The notes: generated from the letters alone by a model not told the origin. A stretch of DNA of 64,000 nt from Lactobacillus rodentium (GCF_003423665.1 NZ_BFBY01000001.1:62001-126000); one strand, 5' to 3'. Counted from the stretch's first letter, positions 25,531 to 35,252 are shown. Translations and numbers: made by a program.

Positions 25531-25579
25531 TTCAGGTTCATCGACATGGATGTAACCTGAACTAATCAGATTACATCTG
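25531..25579 (+). promoter_or_regulatory. Mutually exclusive hairpins after the leader peptide
   Basis: Hairpin A: TTCAGGTT-CATC pairs with GATG-(T)-AACCTGAA (25531-25561), a 12-bp stem with a bulged T. Hairpin B: GATGTAA (25549-25555) pairs with TTACATC (25571-25577), continued by CTGA/TCAG inside. A and B share 25549-25561 and cannot coexist. I could not find a clear antiterminator base pairing onto the terminator stem itself. Confidence 0.5.
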
Positions 25580-25607
25580 TGCCGGCTTAATTTGCGTATT
25601 CAATTTG

Positions 25608-25638
25608 GTCTGCATGGATAAACACATGCAGACTTTTT
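25608..25638 (+). terminator. Leader terminator of the TrpXYZ-type operon
   Basis: GTCTGCATG (25608-25616) pairs with CATGCAGAC (25625-25633), followed by five T. It lies between the promoter and the structural genes, so it must be conditional if the upstream promoter drives the operon. Confidence 0.85.
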
Positions 25639-25641
25639 CTT

Positions 25642-25650
25642 TGGTATAAT
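25642..25650 (+). promoter_or_regulatory. Possible extended -10 promoter after the terminator
   Basis: TGG-TATAAT, a TGn extended -10 without a good -35. It would start transcription near 25657 and bypass the terminator. Confidence 0.4.
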
Positions 25651-25677
25651 TTTTGAAAGTTAAAAGATAGGAGTCTC

Positions 25678-25716
25678 ATGTGGGATTCCTATTTTTTGTT
25701 TGGAGGAATTATATGA
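25678..25716 (+). CDS. Putative 12-residue second leader peptide, aromatic-rich
   Basis: ATG at 25678 preceded by AGGAG (25669-25673). It encodes MWDSYFLFGGII, with Trp at codon 2 and one Tyr and two Phe. Its stop overlaps the trpX start as ATGA (25713-25716), so the two are likely to be coupled. The GGAGG that serves trpX lies inside this ORF. Slow translation at Trp could therefore affect access to the trpX start. This is seen in sequence. The regulatory role is inference. Confidence 0.45.
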   Translation: MWDSYFLFGGII

Positions 25717-26708
25717 AACGAATGTATAGCTTCATTGCAATTATTCTGATATTTTTAGGATTTGCCTACTTTCAAGAAAGTAAACCAGCTATTCAAAAAA
25801 ATAAGGTGCCAGAGATTGGTGTTTTGACTTTAATGCATCATCCAGCCTTAGATGAAATTTACCGTGGCTTTTTGAATGAATTAAAAGCAGAAGGTTATCA
25901 GAACGGAAAAAATATAAAAATTAACTATCAAAATGCCAATGGAGATCAAAGTAATTTAAGAACGATGGCTTCTAAATTAGTAGATCAGAATAATGACATT
26001 TTGGTAGGAATTACCACACCAGCTGCCCAGGCATTAGCTAATGACACACAAACTACTCCCATAATTCTAGGAGGAATTACAGATCCACAAGGTGCAGGTT
26101 TAGTAAAAAGTAATAATCATCCAGGTAGTAATATTACGGGAGTTTCAGATGGGGCACCAATTGAGCAACAATTGCATTTAATTAAGGAATTTATGCCCAA
26201 TTTAAAAACTTTGGGAGTTATCTATACTTCCAGTGATAATTCGGCAGTTTCTGAATACAAGAAAGTGGTAGCTGAATGTAAAAAGATGCATATCAATTTG
26301 AAGAGTTATTCGATTGCTAATAGTAATGATTTAAATCAGGTCTCAGTACAAATGTTCAGTCAAGTTGATGCCGTGATTGTACCTACCGATAATACAATTG
26401 CTGGAGCAATGGATACATTGGTTAAAAATGGTAATGCAGCCAATAAGCCGATCTTTCCAGCTGCTTCCACAATGGTTAAAGATGGGGGTGTAGCTACTTA
26501 TAGTGTTAATCAATATGATTTAGGTAAAGAAACTGCCAAGATGACGATAGAGATTTTGAAAGGTAAGAAAAAAACAGCAACAACCCCGATTGCTCATATT
26601 ACTAAAGGTGAACCAGTACTTAATCTGAAAGAAGCAAAAAAATTAGGACTTAAGGTTCCAACTAAATTTATGAATGAATGTAAAAGAAAAGGAGAAATTT
26701 ACCGATGA
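25713..26708 (+). CDS. trpX: TrpX-type ABC transporter substrate-binding protein
   Basis: A 331-residue periplasmic-binding-type protein of the TrpX/COG2984 family. An N-terminal helix (IAIILIFLGFAYF) precedes the binding domain. I see no lipobox Cys, so the protein may be anchored by its uncleaved helix. Family features are IGVLTLMHHPALDEIYRGF, ITTPAAQALAND, GGITDPQGAGLV and ATYSVNQYDLGKETAKM. The ATG at 25713 with GGAGG is preferred over GTG 25680. The next gene overlaps by 4 bases (ATGA). Known relatives are predicted Trp importers. Here the Trp-containing leader agrees with that. Confidence 0.82.
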   Translation: MKRMYSFIAIILIFLGFAYFQESKPAIQKNKVPEIGVLTLMHHPALDEIYRGFLNELKAEGYQNGKNIKINYQNANGDQSNLRTMASKLVDQNNDILVGITTPAAQALANDTQTTPIILGGITDPQGAGLVKSNNHPGSNITGVSDGAPIEQQLHLIKEFMPNLKTLGVIYTSSDNSAVSEYKKVVAECKKMHINLKSYSIANSNDLNQVSVQMFSQVDAVIVPTDNTIAGAMDTLVKNGNAANKPIFPAASTMVKDGGVATYSVNQYDLGKETAKMTIEILKGKKKTATTPIAHITKGEPVLNLKEAKKLGLKVPTKFMNECKRKGEIYR

Positions 26709-27604
26709 ATTTAATCGTCTCTTCAATTGGTCAAGGCCTTTTATGGGCTTTACTTGGACTTGGACTTTACTTAACTTTTAGAATTTTAAATTTTGCTGAT
26801 ATGACAGTAGAGGGAACATTCCCTCTTGGTGCAGCGGTAGCCGTAACGGCAATTTCTCGTGGAGTAGATCCATATATAGCTACTTTTTTGGCATTACTTG
26901 CAGGGATGACAGCTGGTTTAGTTACTGGACTTCTTTATACTAAGGGAAAAATTCCAGTTCTTTTAGCTGGGATCTTAACGATGACTGGAATTTATTCAGT
27001 TAATTTACGGATTATGGGAAAATCAAATATTTCTTTATTGGGAAAGAAAACTATTTTTTCTAATACTTTTTTAGAATCACTGCCACAGTATTTTGACAGT
27101 ATTGTTGTCGGAATAATTGTTATCGCAATTATTACAATTTTACTGATTTTCTTTTTAAATACTGATTACGGTCAAGGTTTTATTGCGACCGGCGATAATC
27201 CAACTATGGCGCGCTCTATTGGAATTCATACAGATTCTATGGTAATTGTAGGCCTGATGGTTTCTAATGGGTTAGTTGCTGTATGTGGTAGTTTAATTGC
27301 GCAAAGTAATGGTTATGCTGATATCAATATGGGAATTGGAACAATTGTTATTGCATTAGCTTCAATTATTATTGGCGAAGTTGTTTTTGGTGAATTAAGT
27401 TTAAATCAGCGTTTAGTTGCCATTACTTTAGGAAGTATTATTTATCGTTTGATTTTACTTGCTGTACTTCAACTTGGCTTTTCAACTAATGATCTAAACT
27501 TAATCTCATCAATAGTTTTAGCAATTTGCATGATGATTCCCCAATTAGAAAATATGTTTCACCTAAAGAAAACATTTGTTAAAGGAGGGCGAGCTAATGA
27601 CTAA
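26705..27604 (+). CDS. trpY: TrpY-type ABC transporter permease
   Basis: A 299-residue permease of the branched-chain/COG4120 family with eight or more hydrophobic helices. The segment LTFRILNFADMTVEGTFPLGAAVA near the N-terminus is the family signature. ATGDNPTMARSIGIHTDSM is the cytoplasmic loop that contacts the ATPase, and RLVAITLGSIIYRLILL is the last region. It overlaps trpX by 4 bases (ATGA) and trpZ by 8 bases, so all three genes are coupled. No substrate is visible. Aromatic amino acids are inferred from the leader. Confidence 0.83.
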   Translation: MNLIVSSIGQGLLWALLGLGLYLTFRILNFADMTVEGTFPLGAAVAVTAISRGVDPYIATFLALLAGMTAGLVTGLLYTKGKIPVLLAGILTMTGIYSVNLRIMGKSNISLLGKKTIFSNTFLESLPQYFDSIVVGIIVIAIITILLIFFLNTDYGQGFIATGDNPTMARSIGIHTDSMVIVGLMVSNGLVAVCGSLIAQSNGYADINMGIGTIVIALASIIIGEVVFGELSLNQRLVAITLGSIIYRLILLAVLQLGFSTNDLNLISSIVLAICMMIPQLENMFHLKKTFVKGGRAND

Positions 27605-28361
27605 ACCGATTTTAGAATTAAATGATATTCACACTAATGTAACTACTGCTGATGGGCAATCAATTGAGATTCTAAAAGGATTAAACTTAAAGATTAATTC
27701 TGGAGATTTTATTACCGTAATCGGAACCAATGGAGCTGGTAAGTCTACTCTTTTTAATACTATAGCTGGTACTTTAAAACCTAATTCTGGTTCAATTTCT
27801 CATCTCGGCAATGATATTACTAAACTTTCAGAAGAAAAAAGAAGTAAATTTATTGCTCGGGTTTTTCAAGATCCTAAGCTAGGGACTGCTCCAAGAATGA
27901 CGGTTGTAGAAAATATGTTATTAGCTACTAAACGCGGTGAACACCGATTTTTAATTCCAAGAAAATTAAAACAAAATTTACCTTATTTTGAAGAATTAGC
28001 AAAATCAATGAACAATGGTCTAGAGAATCGTTTAACTACTTTTGTTAGTAATCTATCTGGCGGACAAAGACAAGCCTTGAGTTTTTTAATGGCTACTTTG
28101 AAACGTCCAGATATATTATTATTAGATGAGCATACGGCTGCACTTGATCCACATACTAGTCAAAATCTTTTGGCAGCTACAGATGAGAGAATTCAAAAAG
28201 ACAATTTAACGGCTCTAATGATTACTCATCACATGGAGGATGCTTTGAAGTATGGGAATCGTTTATTAGTCTTAAAGAGCGGACAAGTAGTTGCTGATTA
28301 TAAAGAAGAGGAAAAGAAAAAATTACATTTAGAGGATTTATATAATTTTTTTGAGGATTAA
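27597..28361 (+). CDS. trpZ: TrpZ-type ABC transporter ATP-binding protein
   Basis: A 254-residue ATPase. Walker A is GTNGAGKST, the Q-loop RVFQDPKLGTAP, the signature LSGGQRQALSF and Walker B DILLLDEHTAALDP, with a downstream THHMEDAL H-loop. DEHTAALDP is characteristic of the COG1101 family, which occurs with COG2984 and COG4120. The ATG at 27597 with GGAGG is used. An earlier in-frame start at 27576 lies within trpY and lacks a better site. It is the last gene of the operon. No clear terminator follows before the L31 promoter. Confidence 0.85.
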   Translation: MTKPILELNDIHTNVTTADGQSIEILKGLNLKINSGDFITVIGTNGAGKSTLFNTIAGTLKPNSGSISHLGNDITKLSEEKRSKFIARVFQDPKLGTAPRMTVVENMLLATKRGEHRFLIPRKLKQNLPYFEELAKSMNNGLENRLTTFVSNLSGGQRQALSFLMATLKRPDILLLDEHTAALDPHTSQNLLAATDERIQKDNLTALMITHHMEDALKYGNRLLVLKSGQVVADYKEEEKKKLHLEDLYNFFED

Positions 28362-28374
28362 AATTTGGGTTGGC

Positions 28375-28403
28375 TTGAAAAGCACAGTAAAAGATGCTAT
28401 TCT
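28375..28403 (+). promoter_or_regulatory. Promoter of rpmE2
   Basis: TTGAAA (28375-28380), a 17-base spacer and TATTCT (28398-28403) with a TGC extension before the -10. Confidence 0.6.
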
Positions 28404-28424
28404 AATTAAGTCGTAATATAATCT

Positions 28425-28445
28425 ATGATCTGAAATATAGATCAT
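28425..28445 (+). promoter_or_regulatory. Leader hairpin before rpmE2
   Basis: ATGATCT-GAAATAT-AGATCAT, a perfect 7-bp stem and 7-base loop directly before the AAGGAG of the L31 gene. It could be an RNA element bound by a ribosomal protein, or a DNA operator. Confidence 0.4.
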
Positions 28446-28464
28446 GGCAAAGGAGTATGAAACA

Positions 28465-28716
28465 ATGAAACAAGGCATTCATCCAGATTACCAAGAAGTT
28501 GTTTTCATGGACTCAGCAACTGGTGCTAAGTTCTTAGCTGGCTCAACTTTAAAGCCAACTGAAACAATTGATTATGAAGGTAAGACTTACCCATTAGTTC
28601 GTGTTGAAATTTCTTCAGATTCTCACCCATTCTACACTGGTAAGCAAAAGTTTGCTCAAGCAGATGGTCGTATCGAAAAATTCAACAAGAAATACGGTAT
28701 GTCTTCAAAGAACTAA
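28465..28716 (+). CDS. rpmE2: Ribosomal protein L31 type B
   Basis: Large-subunit protein of 83 residues. [23 protein letters not shown]-type start and the FYTGKQKF motif identify L31. The zinc-binding Cys residues of type A L31 are absent, so this is the zinc-free form. The ATG at 28465 has AAGGAG at 9 bases. An in-frame start at 28444 would include that ribosome binding site, so it is unlikely. It is a single gene with its own promoter, leader hairpin and terminator. Confidence 0.95.
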   Translation: MKQGIHPDYQEVVFMDSATGAKFLAGSTLKPTETIDYEGKTYPLVRVEISSDSHPFYTGKQKFAQADGRIEKFNKKYGMSSKN

Positions 28717-28734
28717 TATTTCTTGGTTTTTACC

Positions 28735-28769
28735 AAAAGAGCAGTTCCTGTTTGGAACTGCTCTTTTTA
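28735..28769 (+). terminator. Intrinsic terminator of rpmE2
   Basis: AAAAGAGCAGTTCC pairs with GGAACTGCTCTTTT, loop TGTTT. Confidence 0.92.
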
Positions 28770-28880
28770 ACTTTATGAGGATTGTAATAATGATTAATTG
28801 GTGAGGATAGCCTACAATTACAAACTAAAGTATAATGAATAGCTAGATATGGAAATATAAGTCAGGAGCAAAGATAAATT

Positions 28881-30248
28881 ATGAAAATGCAACTTGCAGA
28901 AATTGCTAATGCCTTAAATAGTGAAATCGATAAAGGCGATGATACGATAATAACATCGGTTGATTTTGATTCACGTAAAGTAGGTAAAAATGCATTATTT
29001 GTCCCCCTTGCTGGACAACGTGATGGTCATGATTTTGTAAATAGTGCGATTGCCAATGGCGCAGCGGCAACTTTATGGCAAAAGGGTCATCCTAATAAAC
29101 CCGAAAATATTCCAGTAATTGAAGTAGATGATCCCTTAACAGCATTACAGGATTTAGCGCAATACTATTTAAACAAGGTCAATCCTACAGTTGTAGGTAT
29201 TACTGGCTCAAATGGTAAAACTACTACTAAAGATATGGTTGCTGCAGTTTTGGCTAAACGTTTCAATGTTCATAAAACCCAAGCCAATTTTAATAATGAA
29301 ATTGGTGTTCCAATTACTATTTTAGAGATGAAACCATCTACTGAAATTTTAGTTTTAGAAATGGGTATGGATCGTGCTGGACAATTGCATCACCTTAGTT
29401 CATTAGTAAAACCTGATGTTTGTGTAATTACTATGATCGGGGAAGCTCATATTGAATTTTTCGGTAGTCGTGACAAAATAGCCGATGCCAAGATGGAAAT
29501 TACAGATTTTCTTAAGGAAGATGGTGAATTTATCTATAACGGTGATGAACCATTATTAAAACAAAGAGCAGCAAAAATTTCCCAAGAAAAGGCAACTTTT
29601 GGCTTTAAAGAAGATGATACGATTTATGCAATTGAGTGGCATAGCAAAATGCGTCAAACTGAATTTAAAATTCAAAATTCTAGTCAGGAATTCATTATTC
29701 CAATGATTGGTAAACATAATGTATCTAATGCAATGGCCGCAATCAGTGTAGGACGCCGCTTTGGTGAAAGTGATGAGGAAATTGCTCAAGCATTAGCTCA
29801 TTTCACTCCAACTGCAAATAGGATGGAATGGGAAACTGGAGCTTTGGGTGAAGCAATAATGAGTGATATTTATAATTCAAACCCAACTGCTGTAAGTGCT
29901 GTAGTAACTGCTTTTGGCCAGGTAAAAGTTAAAAATAATGGTAAAAGAATTGCAGTTCTGGGAGATATGCTTGAATTAGGTAAGGAATCTCCTACACTTC
30001 ATGCAGGGTTAGCTTCAGACTTAAATCCTGATATTATTAACGAAGTTTATTTATATGGTTCAGAAATGGAGAACCTATATAATGCATTAGTTGATAAGTA
30101 TGATCCAAAGCATTTACATTATTATCCTACTGATAAGATGGATAACATGATTGAAGCTTTAAATAATGATATAAAACCTAATGATATTGTTGTCTTAAAA
30201 GGTTCTCATGGTATGCATCTTGAAAAAGTATTGCAACATCTCCTGTAG
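28881..30248 (+). CDS. murF: UDP-N-acetylmuramoyl-tripeptide--D-alanyl-D-alanine ligase MurF
   Basis: It adds D-Ala-D-Ala to UDP-MurNAc-tripeptide, the last cytoplasmic step of peptidoglycan precursor assembly. The 455-residue length is normal. An N-terminal Mur domain, ATP loop GITGSNGKTTTKD (near residue 110), ANFNNEIGVP and LEMGMDRAGQL, and NAMAAISVG and DIYNSNPTA segments are typical of MurF. It is followed closely by the CshA gene (14 bases), so the two may be co-transcribed. Nearby alr provides D-Ala. Confidence 0.96.
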   Translation: MKMQLAEIANALNSEIDKGDDTIITSVDFDSRKVGKNALFVPLAGQRDGHDFVNSAIANGAAATLWQKGHPNKPENIPVIEVDDPLTALQDLAQYYLNKVNPTVVGITGSNGKTTTKDMVAAVLAKRFNVHKTQANFNNEIGVPITILEMKPSTEILVLEMGMDRAGQLHHLSSLVKPDVCVITMIGEAHIEFFGSRDKIADAKMEITDFLKEDGEFIYNGDEPLLKQRAAKISQEKATFGFKEDDTIYAIEWHSKMRQTEFKIQNSSQEFIIPMIGKHNVSNAMAAISVGRRFGESDEEIAQALAHFTPTANRMEWETGALGEAIMSDIYNSNPTAVSAVVTAFGQVKVKNNGKRIAVLGDMLELGKESPTLHAGLASDLNPDIINEVYLYGSEMENLYNALVDKYDPKHLHYYPTDKMDNMIEALNNDIKPNDIVVLKGSHGMHLEKVLQHLL

Positions 30249-30262
30249 GAAGGAAAAATTAA

Positions 30263-31729
30263 TTGAAATTTTCAGAATTAAATTTAAAACCCGAAATTTT
30301 AAAGGCGATTAAGAGAGCTGGATTTGAAGAAGCTACCCCAATTCAAGCACAAACAATCCCATTAGCTTTATCGGGTAAAGATGTAATTGGACAAGCACAG
30401 ACGGGAACTGGAAAAACCGCTGCTTTTGGCTTGCCAATTTTACAAAACTTAGAAAAACAGCATGATACTATTCAAGCGATTATAATTGAACCTACTCGTG
30501 AGTTGGCTATTCAAACGCAAGAAGAATTATATCGTTTAGGTCGAGATGAAAACGCAAGAGTTCAAGTGGTATATGGTGGTGCCGATATTAGAAGACAAAT
30601 TCGTGCGTTAAAACAAACACCAGCTGTTTTAGTTGGGACACCTGGTCGATTACTAGACCATTTAAAACGAGGAACTATTGATATTTCTAATGTCAAAACT
30701 ATTGTACTTGACGAAGCAGATGAAATGCTTGATATGGGATTTATTCAAGATATTGAAAGTATTTTGAAATATGCTTCTAGCAAGCATCAAACTCTTTTAT
30801 TTTCAGCTACCATGCCAAAGCCAATTATGCGAATAAGTGAAAAGTTTATGCATAATCCAGACATAGTTCAAATTAAGGGAAAAGAATTAACTGCCAACTT
30901 AATTGATCAATATTTTGTGCGTGCAAAAGAAAATGAAAAATTTGATATTCTTTGTCGTTTAATTGATGTCCAAAATCCAGCTTTAGCAGTTGTTTTTGGT
31001 AGAACTAAGCGACGCGTAGACGAATTAACACGCGGCTTACAAGCTCGTGGATACAATGCTGCCGGGATTCATGGGGATCTTTCTCAAAATAAAAGAATGA
31101 GTGTCTTGAAACGCTTCCGTAAGGGCCAATTAGACATCTTAGTTGCAACTGATGTAGCCGCACGTGGATTAGATATTTCTGGCGTGAGTCATGTTTATAA
31201 TTATGATATTCCGCAAGATCCCGATTCTTACGTTCACCGAATTGGTAGAACAGGTCGTGCGGGTCAAAATGGGATGTCAGTTACTTTTGTAACACCAAAT
31301 GAAATTGGCTACATGAAAGAAATTGAAAAATTAACTCGCAAACAAATGATGCCATTACGTCCACCATCTGATGAAGAGGCTTTCAAGGGTCAATTGAGTG
31401 CAGCAAACAAAAAAGTAGTTGAACTTTTAGAAGGGGATCTAAGCAAGTATACAGATGGGGCATCAAAATTACTAGATGATTATTCAGCAGTTGACTTAGT
31501 AGCGGCTTTACTTAAAGATCTTTCCAAAGATTCTGAAAGTATTAAAGTTAAAATCACACCCGAAAAGCCATTGCCATTTAAGGGTAAACATGGAAGTCAT
31601 CGAGGCAATCGTCGTAGTAATCGTAGTCACAGTTCACATAATCGCAATCATAATTCTAATCGTCGCAATTCAAATAGTAGAGGCGGAAAAAGAAAGAGTA
31701 ATCATGAGTTTGTGATTAAAAAAAAATAA
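30263..31729 (+). CDS. cshA: DEAD-box RNA helicase CshA
   Basis: An ATP-dependent RNA helicase of 488 residues that works in RNA decay and cold-adapted ribosome assembly. Helicase motifs are clear: Q motif with GFEEATPIQAQTIP, AQTGTGKTA (I), PTRELAIQ (Ia), VLDEADEML (II), LLFSATMP (III), ATDVAARGLDI (V) and YVHRIGRTGRAG (VI). The tail of about 70 residues is basic and rich in Arg, Ser, Asn and His, as in CshA, where it binds RNA. Starts with TTG behind a GGAAGGA ribosome binding site. Terminator follows. Confidence 0.94.
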   Translation: MKFSELNLKPEILKAIKRAGFEEATPIQAQTIPLALSGKDVIGQAQTGTGKTAAFGLPILQNLEKQHDTIQAIIIEPTRELAIQTQEELYRLGRDENARVQVVYGGADIRRQIRALKQTPAVLVGTPGRLLDHLKRGTIDISNVKTIVLDEADEMLDMGFIQDIESILKYASSKHQTLLFSATMPKPIMRISEKFMHNPDIVQIKGKELTANLIDQYFVRAKENEKFDILCRLIDVQNPALAVVFGRTKRRVDELTRGLQARGYNAAGIHGDLSQNKRMSVLKRFRKGQLDILVATDVAARGLDISGVSHVYNYDIPQDPDSYVHRIGRTGRAGQNGMSVTFVTPNEIGYMKEIEKLTRKQMMPLRPPSDEEAFKGQLSAANKKVVELLEGDLSKYTDGASKLLDDYSAVDLVAALLKDLSKDSESIKVKITPEKPLPFKGKHGSHRGNRRSNRSHSSHNRNHNSNRRNSNSRGGKRKSNHEFVIKKK

Positions 31730-31755
31730 AAAGAGTGCTTTAGGCACTCTTTTTA
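31728..31755 (+). terminator. Intrinsic terminator of cshA
   Basis: AAAAGAGTGC pairs with GCACTCTTTT around TTTAG. Confidence 0.9.
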
Positions 31756-31787
31756 TGTATTTTTGATATTAAAGGGAGGGAAAAATC

Positions 31788-32147
31788 ATGATTCAAGGCA
31801 TTGGAATAGACATTATTGATCTTGATCGAGTTAGAAAAATTCAGGCTCGGCGCGGTGATAGTTTTGCCAAAAAGGTATTAACAGAGAAAGAGTTTGACCA
31901 ATATCAAGGCTATTCAGGGCAAAGACAAATTGAATATCTTGCTGGAAGATTTTCTGCTAAAGAATCTTTTTCCAAGGCTATGGGAACAGGTTTAGGTAAA
32001 AAGATTAATTTTAAAGATGTAGAAACTTTGCAGAATAAACTTGGTCAACCAATTATGACCTCGACAAAATTTAGTGGTAAAATCTTAGTCAGCATTTCTC
32101 ATGAAAAAAACTATGCAATCACACAAGTGTTATTAGAGGAGATATAA
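31788..32147 (+). CDS. acpS: Holo-[acyl-carrier-protein] synthase
   Basis: It transfers the phosphopantetheine group from CoA to acyl carrier protein. The 119 residues carry the family motifs [12 protein letters not shown] and [16 protein letters not shown], with the metal-binding Asp and Glu. It lies one base upstream of alr, an arrangement shared by many Firmicutes. GGAGG precedes the start. Confidence 0.96.
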   Translation: MIQGIGIDIIDLDRVRKIQARRGDSFAKKVLTEKEFDQYQGYSGQRQIEYLAGRFSAKESFSKAMGTGLGKKINFKDVETLQNKLGQPIMTSTKFSGKILVSISHEKNYAITQVLLEEI

Positions 32148-32148
32148 A

Positions 32149-33276
32149 ATGGTTCCTGCAATACATCGCCCAGCACAAATAAATGTTGACTTGGATGCAA
32201 TAAAAACAAATGTTAAAAATGAAATTAAACGTTTAGATAATAACCAACAACTATGGGCCGTTGTAAAGGCCAATGCTTATGGTCATGGCGCAATTCCAGT
32301 AGCGCACGCGGCTTTAGAAGCGGGAGCAACTGGTTTTTGTGTAGCAACTCTTGATGAAGGCTTGCAATTAAGAGAATATGGTTTACCTAAGCCAATTTTA
32401 GTTTTGGGAATTGTTCCAACTCAATGGGCTCCATTGGCAGCACAAAAAAATATATCTTTGACAGTTGGAAGTTTAGAATGGCTTAAAAAAGCCGATAAAA
32501 TTTTAACTGAAACTGGTCAAACTTTGAAAATTCATCTTGGAATTGATTCTGGTATGGGAAGAATTGGTTTTAGTGAAGATGATGAATTTAAAGCAGCTAA
32601 TGTATTCTTACAAGATAACCCACATTTTGAAGTAGAAGGAATGTTTACTCACTTTTCTAAGGCTGATTCTGCAGATACTTCTTATTTAGATTATCAAGTT
32701 GACCGCTTTAACCATATGAAAGATTTGCTTACGGTTAAACCTAAATATATTCATATGGCAAATAGTGCTGCAGCCGTCTTTGATCGTAAGATAAAAACTG
32801 ATATTGTACGTTATGGGGTAGCAATGTATGGCTTAAATCCATCCTCTGTACCAAATGGCAAAGACCTTGAATCCCATGTGGATTTGAAACCAGCCTTATC
32901 TTTTACTTCTGAATTAACTTTTGTAAAGAAAATTCATTCTGGCTATGGTGTAAGTTATGGGGCAACTTTTGTTGCTGATAAAGATCAGTGGATTGGTACA
33001 GTGCCAGTCGGCTATGCTGATGGCTGGCAAAGAAAAATGCAGGGCTTTAAAGTAAAAGTGGGTGAAGATTATTGTCCAATTGTAGGACGTGTCTGTATGG
33101 ATCAATTTATGGTACTTTTACCTAAAGAAGTACCAGTTGGAACTAAAGTAGAATTAATTTCAGCTGATCCAAAGGCTCCTAATAATATTAAAGCGGTGGC
33201 TGATCAAGTAGATACAATTCACTATGAAATTGCTTGTTTATTATCAGATCGTTTACCTCGCGTTTATCAAAATTAA
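32149..33276 (+). CDS. alr: Alanine racemase
   Basis: A PLP enzyme that converts L-Ala to D-Ala for peptidoglycan and teichoic acid. The PLP lysine lies in [11 protein letters not shown] (near residue 40), and the second catalytic Tyr in [10 protein letters not shown] (near residue 265). RVCMDQFMV and YADGWQRKM are also typical. The length (375) is normal. It is co-transcribed with acpS (1 base gap) and ends at a bidirectional terminator. Confidence 0.97.
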   Translation: MVPAIHRPAQINVDLDAIKTNVKNEIKRLDNNQQLWAVVKANAYGHGAIPVAHAALEAGATGFCVATLDEGLQLREYGLPKPILVLGIVPTQWAPLAAQKNISLTVGSLEWLKKADKILTETGQTLKIHLGIDSGMGRIGFSEDDEFKAANVFLQDNPHFEVEGMFTHFSKADSADTSYLDYQVDRFNHMKDLLTVKPKYIHMANSAAAVFDRKIKTDIVRYGVAMYGLNPSSVPNGKDLESHVDLKPALSFTSELTFVKKIHSGYGVSYGATFVADKDQWIGTVPVGYADGWQRKMQGFKVKVGEDYCPIVGRVCMDQFMVLLPKEVPVGTKVELISADPKAPNNIKAVADQVDTIHYEIACLLSDRLPRVYQN

Positions 33277-33283
33277 ATACACA

Positions 33284-33313
33284 AAAAAAGACAGTCATAT
33301 GACTGTCTTTTAC
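33284..33313. terminator. Bidirectional terminator between alr and the CBS-domain gene
   Basis: AAAAGACAGTCATATGACTG and the continuing complement form a perfect palindrome (33286-33311). Confidence 0.9.
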
Positions 33314-33323
33314 TTTAAACTAT

Positions 33324-34004
33324 TTATCCTAAGAATTCGCCAGGTTTTTCATCACTGCGAATAGTCATCCCTGATTGTAAATCTTCAATTTCAGCAACTA
33401 CATAACCTTTACGTTCTAATTTTTTAACAATAGTTTCCATAGTTTGTCTTGAAACACCAATTGGCAAAGTAAATAAGTTTCGTCTTACTAGTTCCCCTTG
33501 CTTGGTATCTAAAGTAAGACAACCACCTAGGTTAGTGTACTTAGAAATTATTTTACTCATTTTAGCTAAATTACCACGACTATTATCTGATAATACGGTT
33601 AATACATAGGAACCAGATTTAATATTCCAAGCATCAGATAACATGTTTAAAAGACTGGAGTGAGTTAAAATACCGTAAAAATGGTTTTCTTCATCTAAAA
33701 CAGCAATGTAAGGCAAGTCTTTAATATTGAAGAATACACGGAAGAATGGTGAATTAACCTTGATAGTCTTAGTTGCATTCTTTAATAAATAAGTAACTGG
33801 TAAGTTCATATCACCGCCTTGAGATTTATGACGGTAAATATGCATTTTATAAATATTACCTCTAAAGATTTTGCCACTATCATCGAGAATTGGTACACAT
33901 CTGAATCCAGAATCTTCTAGTATCTTTAAAGCTTCAGCTAAAGTGGCTTTCTCATTGACAGTAGTTAAATAATCCTTCTTATATACAAGCGATTTAATTA
34001 GCAT
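33324..34004 (-). CDS. CBS-domain protein with C-terminal ACT-like domain (CbpA-type)
   Basis: A 226-residue soluble protein. Two CBS motifs lie in residues 1-125 (TLAEALKILEDSGFRCVPILDDSGKIF and YIAVLDEENHFYGILTHSSLL). An ACT-like region follows (YVLTVLSDNSRGNLAKMSKII). This domain pair is that of CbpA-type proteins, which bind cyclic di-AMP in Listeria. Binding here is inferred from the layout. GGGAGG precedes the ATG. Single gene, convergent with alr. Confidence 0.8.
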   Translation of the reverse strand: MLIKSLVYKKDYLTTVNEKATLAEALKILEDSGFRCVPILDDSGKIFRGNIYKMHIYRHKSQGGDMNLPVTYLLKNATKTIKVNSPFFRVFFNIKDLPYIAVLDEENHFYGILTHSSLLNMLSDAWNIKSGSYVLTVLSDNSRGNLAKMSKIISKYTNLGGCLTLDTKQGELVRRNLFTLPIGVSRQTMETIVKKLERKGYVVAEIEDLQSGMTIRSDEKPGEFLG

Positions 34005-34120
34005 TGATTGCCTCCCATGATTTAAGTGTAATAAGTCATTAAAAGTATAGCATATAATCAGTAAAAACTTAAAGGATAATTAAAAATGCTCTATATCTAA
34101 ATTTAAACTTAATTTTTGAC

Positions 34121-34154
34121 AAAATAAAAATAGGCATTACTAGGTAATACCTAT
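34121..34154 (-). terminator. Intrinsic terminator of ldh
   Basis: Read on the minus strand, ATAGGTATTAC pairs with GTAATGCCTAT around CTA, followed by TTTTATTTT. Confidence 0.85.
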
Positions 34155-34181
34155 CTTCATTAATAAATAATTATTAAAAAA

Positions 34182-35168
<987 letters not shown>

Positions 35169-35202
35169 TCATGATAGATATTATGAATTTTTTCACATAA
35201 GG

Positions 35203-35211
35203 ATTATAGCA
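35203..35211 (-). promoter_or_regulatory. Extended -10 promoter of ldh
   Basis: Read on the minus strand, TGC-TATAAT lies at 35211-35203, about 50 bases before the ATG. The -35 region is poor, as often seen with extended -10 promoters. Confidence 0.6.
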
Positions 35212-35252
35212 TGAGAGAGAAGTTGTTTTAAAGTAGAAGGCATTACGGTATA

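Noticed and set aside
25531-25638. T-box riboswitch for tryptophan
   Set aside because: There is no T-box core (GGTGGTACCGCG-type) and the leader is too short. A translated mini-ORF fits better.
25680-25712. Upstream GTG start for trpX
   Set aside because: The ATG at 25713 has GGAGG at the right distance, and the upstream frame is better explained by the mini-ORF start at 25678.
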